Assembly: GCA_947625715.1 (NCBI GenBank)
Contig: CANQPR010000056.1
Span: 1 to 8,830, forward strand
Origin: an uncultured Bacilli bacterium
GTDB taxonomy: Bacteria > Bacillota_I > Bacilli_A > RF39 > UBA660
DNA: 8,830 bases
Direction of reading: 5' to 3'
The notes under the pieces are model-generated. The model saw only the letters and a program-made list of their open reading frames with translations. It did no database searches and was not told the DNA's origin. Each line of letters opens with the position of its first letter. Within the stretch, counting starts at the first letter, position 1. Position numbers and translations under genes: made by a program. Shown in pieces: positions 6,675 through 8,830 of this stretch.

Positions 6675-7079
6675 GAAATAAATTTTTCAATGAGGCGATT
6701 GTGAAAGATATCCACAACTTTCTCATAACGATTTGATGTACAGTAAATTAATCAAATTTAGCTGAAATAATATGTAATTCAATATCGATACATGTTGTTA
6801 AATTACCAATTATACCTTCCCTTATCATTCCACTTTTTGAATTAGCAAATACAACAAATTCTTTTTTATATTTTTAGTAAGTTGTTGCTTTAATTATACT
6901 GTTTCAGATTCTATATACATAAATTATTACCAATATTAATATAAACAATTATAATAATTTTATCAATATTTTCGGTCACGATATTTTCAAAATCAAATTA
7001 TAGAAAATTATTTTATCATTTATTCAACCACTTTTCGACCACATATCATTTTTGCATTAAAAATCAACCCCTAATCTCA

Positions 7080-7190
7080 ATGGCCTATAAAGCCTGTTAC
7101 TGGCTGCCATCATTTAGTGACTTTTTTAGTCTGCAATCGCCTTTGTCACTCTTACTTACCCGTAAACGGGTCTTTATATTACTTCAGACT
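7080..7190 (-). ncRNA. Candidate structured RNA, GC-rich island with nested inverted repeats
   Basis: This stretch is visibly richer in GC than its flanks. It holds a compact set of complementary segments: ATGGC/GCCAT (7080-7084 with 7106-7110) enclosing AGCC/GGCT (7091-7094 with 7102-7105); AGTGAC/GTCACT (7116-7121 with 7145-7150); ACCCG/CGGGT with a 4-nt loop (7158-7162 with 7167-7171); and AGTCTG/CAGACT (7128-7133 with 7185-7190). The last can compete with GACT/AGTC (7119-7122 with 7128-7131). A protein frame is broken on the minus strand; the plus-strand frame over it (hydrophobic, no ribosome site) looks like a shadow. The minus strand is preferred because the neighbouring gene and the terminator at 6651 point that way. 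It resembles no RNA class I can name with confidence. Confidence 0.45.
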
Positions 7191-7576
7191 TCTCTTGCCT
7201 TGCAATCTGTCTTCTTCCTCTTGGTTTTGTTTATATTAGATAAAATTTTGCCAATTTGGAATACAGAATACGATATACCATCCATATGAAATTTGCTATC
7301 ATAATCTGCTAAACATAATTCTAATTGTGAAATAATAGATTCTATCTTTTTATATTGCCTTATAATTGTTTCATATTTTTTAGATTCGTAATTATCTTGC
7401 CAACATTTCATATTTATATGAGCATAATTTAAATATTTAATAATTTGATCTTTGGATAATTCTAAATATATCTTATCTTCTAAATTAATCGCCTCATTTA
7501 TAGCTTTTTCTAGATTTAATAATGCATAATTCAAATTACTTGAAAAATTTAAATTCAGTTTTTCGCTTTCTTCCAT
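7184..7576 (-). CDS. Orphan helical hypothetical protein (130 aa)
   Basis: The ATG at 7576 lies 4 nt after AAAGGGG and is the likely start; an upstream in-frame ATG at 7609 has no ribosome site. The 130-residue product is almost wholly helical by appearance: about four helices (roughly 10-35, 38-60, 62-88, 95-115) with regular Leu/Ile spacing and few Pro or Gly. It ends in a basic tail (NKTKRKKTDCKAREV). There is no signal peptide, membrane segment or catalytic motif. The last few codons run into the GC-rich island at 7080-7190, so the tail may be read-in. A small four-helix protein next to a structured RNA recalls accessory proteins of retroelements such as DGR Avd. The sequence does not clearly match that family and no reverse transcriptase is visible. 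The function is unknown. Confidence 0.65.
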   Translation of the reverse strand: MEESEKLNLNFSSNLNYALLNLEKAINEAINLEDKIYLELSKDQIIKYLNYAHINMKCWQDNYESKKYETIIRQYKKIESIISQLELCLADYDSKFHMDGISYSVFQIGKILSNINKTKRKKTDCKAREV

Positions 7577-7627
7577 AGTTCCCCTTTCTTGCTCTTTATT
7601 ATATATCAAAAATTAAAAGGATACAAA

Positions 7628-7651
7628 TTATTTAACTTGAGTACTAAATAA
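7628..7651. repeat. Imperfect direct repeat, right copy
   Basis: TTATTTAAC (7628-7636) and TACTAAATAA (7642-7651) surround a TTGAG core, matching the left copy at 6607-6632 in the same orientation. It lies just upstream of the helical gene's start region and may mark the edge of an inserted segment. Confidence 0.4.
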
Positions 7652-7701
7652 AAAGTTAACTTCCCGTTTTTTTGTTAGAGAGAAGTTACATTTAAAAATA
7701 G

Positions 7702-7845
7702 CTTAGATATTTAAATAAGTATGGTAAAATAGTGAGCGATGTTGAAAGATATGGCAATGCTGGAGAACAACCAAAAAAAGAACATCATAAATTTATTCCA
7801 CCTGCAAATCATCCTTGGCGAAAAAATATGATGTTCAAACATTAA
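7702..7845 (+). pseudogene. C-terminal remnant of a DDE-type IS transposase
   Basis: An open stretch of 47 codons ends at TAA 7843-7845 and is preceded by an in-frame TAG (7699-7701). It has no start with a ribosome site. The end of the peptide, GEQPKKEHHKFIPPANHPWRKN, matches from memory the tails of some Bacillota DDE/integrase-type transposases that finish with a PP-x-x-HPWR motif. The catalytic domain is absent, so most of the element's 5' side has been lost. The orientation puts the element's right end toward the repeats at 8027-8125. The IS family is not certain. Confidence 0.5.
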
Positions 7846-8025
7846 ATATTTGGGCTTTGTTCCAAACCCCAAGGTTTATCGCTTAGGGCTTTCAAAAAAA
7901 GAAATATATATCTTTTTTGCTTAGCATTATTTAAGTGCTCTGGTCACTCCTCAGTGTTGCCATATCCCCTTAAATAATGATTACTATTATATTAATTATT
8001 TATTAAATGTCAATAATTTTAATAA
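7846..8025. other. Non-coding 3' region of the transposase remnant
   Basis: This stretch holds no gene. It contains several small inverted repeats: AAACC/GGTTT (7864-7868 with 7873-7877); AAAAAAGA/TCTTTTTT (7895-7902 with 7911-7918); and the strong palindrome listed separately at 7925-7979. A minus-strand 10-codon frame, ATGGCAACACTG onward, ends inside that palindrome and is probably meaningless. Confidence 0.5.
7925..7979. repeat. 11-bp perfect palindrome with internal hairpin
   Basis: CATTATTTAAG (7925-7935) is exactly complementary to CTTAAATAATG (7969-7979). The 33-nt interior folds again: TGG/CCA (7941-7943 with 7960-7962) around CACT/AGTG (7945-7948 with 7953-7956) with a 4-nt loop. 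The interior is GC-richer than the surroundings. This could be a small structured RNA, a transposon-end hairpin or a terminator-like element; neither strand has a good T tract. Ten bases of the interior (TTGCCATATC, 7957-7966) are the reverse complement of 7748-7757 inside the transposase remnant. Confidence 0.6.
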
Positions 8026-8026
8026 G

Positions 8027-8125
8027 GACATTTTCATAAATTATTAGCGAATTACACTGATTTTTAAATAGGGACATTTTTACTAATTATTCGTTAAAAA
8101 TTAGAGACATTTTTACTAATTATTC
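8027..8125. repeat. Three short direct repeats, probable multi-site IS end
   Basis: GACATTTTTACTAATTATTC occurs identically at 8073-8092 and 8106-8125; a diverged copy (GACATTTTCATAAATTATT) begins at 8027. The last copy ends exactly where homology to IS200 TnpA stops. Repeated transposase-binding sites near the ends are known for some IS groups, for example IS21. With the transposase tail at 7702-7845 pointing this way, these repeats are most simply the right end of that element. That assignment is inference. Confidence 0.55.
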
Positions 8126-8454
8126 ACAATCCTCTACACCAAAATTGCCTTTGACCATACTTATATTTCATATCTGCATGTCTATCAAATATCAACAATG
8201 TACTTTTTCCTTTTATGTACTCTATTTGCTCCTGATACACTCATTTTTGGCGGAATACTTACTAACATATGTACATGATCAGGACATAATTCTGCTTCTA
8301 TTATTGTTATTTTTTTTCTTTCACACAGCATTCTTATTATTTTTCCTATATCTATTCTTATTTGATTATATATTATTTTCCTTCGAAACTTTGGTGCACA
8401 CACTACGTGGTATTTACAATTCCACTTCGTGTGTGCTAAACTATTCACGTCCAT
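8124..8454 (-). pseudogene. tnpA: IS200/IS605 transposase TnpA, frameshifted and truncated
   Basis: The ATG at 8454 with a perfect AAAGGAGGTG ribosome site starts a typical Y1 HUH transposase: MDVNSLAHTKWNCKYHVV, APKFRRK, and the metal-binding HUH motif in CPDHVHMLV (His60 and His62). After IPPKMSVSG the frame shifts by one base near 8223-8230 and ends prematurely in frame 1. The correct frame continues from 8222 as EYIKGKSTLLIFDRHADMKY then KYGQRQFWCRG, and stops at 8124-8126. Intact TnpA continues (GYYV...) to a helix with the catalytic Tyr about 30-40 residues further on. That part is missing, so the gene is dead twice over. Homology breaks at about 8128, where the short repeats begin, suggesting insertion of another IS. 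The long plus-strand frame here is a shadow. Confidence 0.92.
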
Positions 8455-8461
8455 TCAGGAC

Positions 8462-8517
8462 ACCTCCTTTGACTTTTTGTGCATTTGTTAGACGGCACTT
8501 ATTTTATCAAAGGAGGT
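8462..8517 (-). promoter_or_regulatory. Leader hairpin that would mask the tnpA ribosome-binding site
   Basis: In the minus-strand leader, ACCTCCTTTGA (8517-8507) is perfectly complementary over 11 bp to TCAAAGGAGGT (8472-8462), which contains the tnpA Shine-Dalgarno sequence. The loop of 34 nt includes a small GTGC/GCAC stem. A leader stem-loop hiding the ribosome site is an established means of keeping TnpA levels low in IS200; here the arrangement is seen directly in the sequence. Confidence 0.8.
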
Positions 8518-8545
8518 TTTTCTGTGCAACGCTAAAGCTTATTAG

Positions 8546-8568
8546 AACCCCCAGTAAAAATGGGGGTT
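8546..8568. repeat. IS200/IS605 left-end subterminal hairpin
   Basis: AACCCCCA (8546-8553) pairs perfectly with TGGGGGTT (8561-8568) across a 7-nt GTAAAAA loop. It lies about 90 bp upstream of the tnpA start, where IS200/IS605 elements carry the hairpin bound by TnpA as single-stranded DNA. It could also stop transcription from outside, since it is followed by TT on the plus strand. The exact element boundary beyond it is not resolved. Confidence 0.65.
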
Positions 8569-8578
8569 TTCGTAAACA

Positions 8579-8603
8579 AAAAAAAATACGAGAAATAATT
8601 CTC
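8579..8603 (-). terminator. Minus-strand terminator just outside the IS200 left end
   Basis: On the minus strand GAGAA (8603-8599) pairs with TTCTC (8594-8590) across a 4-nt loop, followed by GTA and a run of nine T. The stem is short but the T tract is long. It would end transcripts coming from beyond the right side of the window or isolate the IS. Confidence 0.5.
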
Positions 8604-8656
8604 ATATTTTTAAAATTGTGAATTTTATATAATCAGACAAATTGACTATCTAAGTT

Positions 8657-8742
8657 TTGTCAATACTTTTTTCATACAAATATTATATCACGACAAAAAT
8701 CACGAAAATAGACAATTTTTTAAATTTTTCGTGTATTATAAT
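8657..8742 (+). promoter_or_regulatory. Candidate promoter and operator region with CACGA boxes
   Basis: TTGTCA (8657-8662) and TATTAT (8681-8686) are 18 bp apart. CACGA follows at 8689-8693 and again at 8701-8705, and its inverse TCGTG at 8729-8733; the last two belong to a perfect 8-bp inverted repeat, CACGAAAA (8701-8708) with TTTTCGTG (8726-8733). A second candidate -10 box, TATAAT, lies at 8737-8742. ATTGAC/GTCAAT (8641-8646 with 8660-8665) forms another dyad over the first promoter. The pattern suits repressor control of a plus-strand unit beyond the edge. Confidence 0.4.
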
Positions 8743-8766
8743 GATATATGTGATAAAATGTCGAGT

Positions 8767-8811
8767 ATTTTATGGCACATCTTGAGCAAGCGAAAGAATG
8801 TGTTATAAAAT
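8767..8811 (+). repeat. 14-bp hairpin-forming inverted repeat at the right edge
   Basis: ATTTTATGGCACAT (8767-8780) pairs with ATGTGTTATAAAAT (8798-8811) in twelve Watson-Crick pairs and two G-U pairs, with a 17-nt loop that contains CTTGAGCAAG. The G-U pairs form only in plus-strand RNA. It lies about 25 bp after a TATAAT box. It may be the 5' end of a structured RNA or leader, or may only be a DNA palindrome. Confidence 0.45.
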
Positions 8812-8830
8812 TATTGTACCAAATTTCTGA

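Larger units (their letters stand above)
6590..7070. other. Gene-poor AT-rich stretch with decayed coding sequence
   Basis: No credible gene is visible on either strand. On the minus strand a 41-codon open stretch at 6748-6873 (containing FVVFANSKSGMIREG) lacks a proper start and is preceded by stops. A 30-codon frame ending near 6650 is also short and unsupported. A terminator-like hairpin at 6651-6674 suggests that a minus-strand transcript once came, or still comes, from the 7080-7600 side. Confidence 0.5.
8604..8830. other. Apparent regulatory region without a certain gene
   Basis: No complete gene is visible. An ATG at 8772 opens 19 codons (MAHLEQAKECVIKLLYQIS) that run off the right edge, but it has only a weak GAG as ribosome site and falls inside a 14-bp hairpin. 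The rest is a probable promoter with repeated CACGA boxes, listed separately. Confidence 0.4.

Noticed and set aside
6748..6873. Minus-strand 41-codon open stretch with FANSKSG, vaguely like AlbA_2/Schlafen-type helicase-associated domains (FANSxGG)
   Set aside because: It has no start with a ribosome site, is bounded by stops, and the similarity covers only about seven residues. It is kept only as possible coding debris.
7080..7289. Plus-strand frame of 69 codons (ATG at 7080)
   Set aside because: It has no ribosome site, a hydrophobic low-quality composition, and it crosses the RNA-like stems and the helical gene on the other strand.
7080..7576. Diversity-generating retroelement (Avd plus template repeat)
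   Set aside because: There is no reverse transcriptase, no variable-repeat target gene and no second copy of the repeat in the window, and the small protein lacks clear Avd signature residues. It stays only as a possible remnant.
7936..7969. Ten-codon minus-strand frame starting ATGGCAACACTG inside the palindrome
   Set aside because: The AAGGGG sequence is only 2-3 nt from the ATG, and the frame is closed by the palindrome arm. It is more likely incidental.
8073..8125. CRISPR-like array
   Set aside because: There are only two exact copies and one diverged copy. The gaps between copies are short (13 and about 26 nt), unequal and without unique-spacer character, and no cas gene is visible.
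8145..8621. Plus-strand frame of 158 codons
   Set aside because: It is antisense to tnpA, whose HUH motif and ribosome site are clear, and its peptide is a Leu/Phe-rich shadow.

Overview
The window comes from a very AT-rich member of the Bacillota, most likely an uncultured gut Bacilli lineage of the RF39 or Erysipelotrichales-like kind. This placement is an inference. It rests on base composition, AAGGAGG-type ribosome sites, a YtgP/SpoVB-type flippase, a Cse60-like small protein and a SipW/TasA-type secretion cluster. TGA ends trmB and the signal peptidase gene, so the standard bacterial code is used and not the Mycoplasma code.

Positions 1-3860 look like ordinary core genome. On the minus strand, trmB (tRNA m7G46 methyltransferase), a predicted lipoprotein and an acidic protein cut by the left edge form a tight operon. 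A small Met-rich coiled-coil protein is divergent from trmB. Its terminator is written into the 3' end of the convergent flippase gene murJ (ytgP-like). A Cse60-like small protein gene lies just upstream of murJ in the same operon.

Positions 4033-6510 hold a three-gene minus-strand operon with overlapping genes: a TasA/camelysin-like exported protein (TTG start), a SipW-type (Ser/His) signal peptidase I with about 230 extra N-terminal membrane residues, and a DUF5305 bitopic membrane protein. The peptidase very probably processes the TasA-like protein for surface display. The DUF5305 partner has no known activity. A TATAAT box and an 8-bp inverted repeat lie upstream.

Positions 6590-8830 look like an accessory or decaying mobile region. 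An imperfect direct repeat brackets 6607-7651. Inside that interval are an orphan helical protein (7184-7576) and, partly overlapping its 3' end, a stretch at 7080-7190 that is clearly GC-richer than its surroundings and has several nested inverted repeats, a candidate structured RNA. Next come a transposase C-terminal remnant on the plus strand (7702-7845), a striking 11-bp palindrome with a structured interior (7925-7979), three copies of a short repeat (8027-8125), and an IS200/IS605 tnpA that is frameshifted and truncated exactly where those repeats begin. The IS200 leader keeps a hairpin that would mask the tnpA ribosome site, and a typical subterminal hairpin. The last 200 bases look like a promoter/operator region followed by a 14-bp hairpin, with no certain gene before the right edge.
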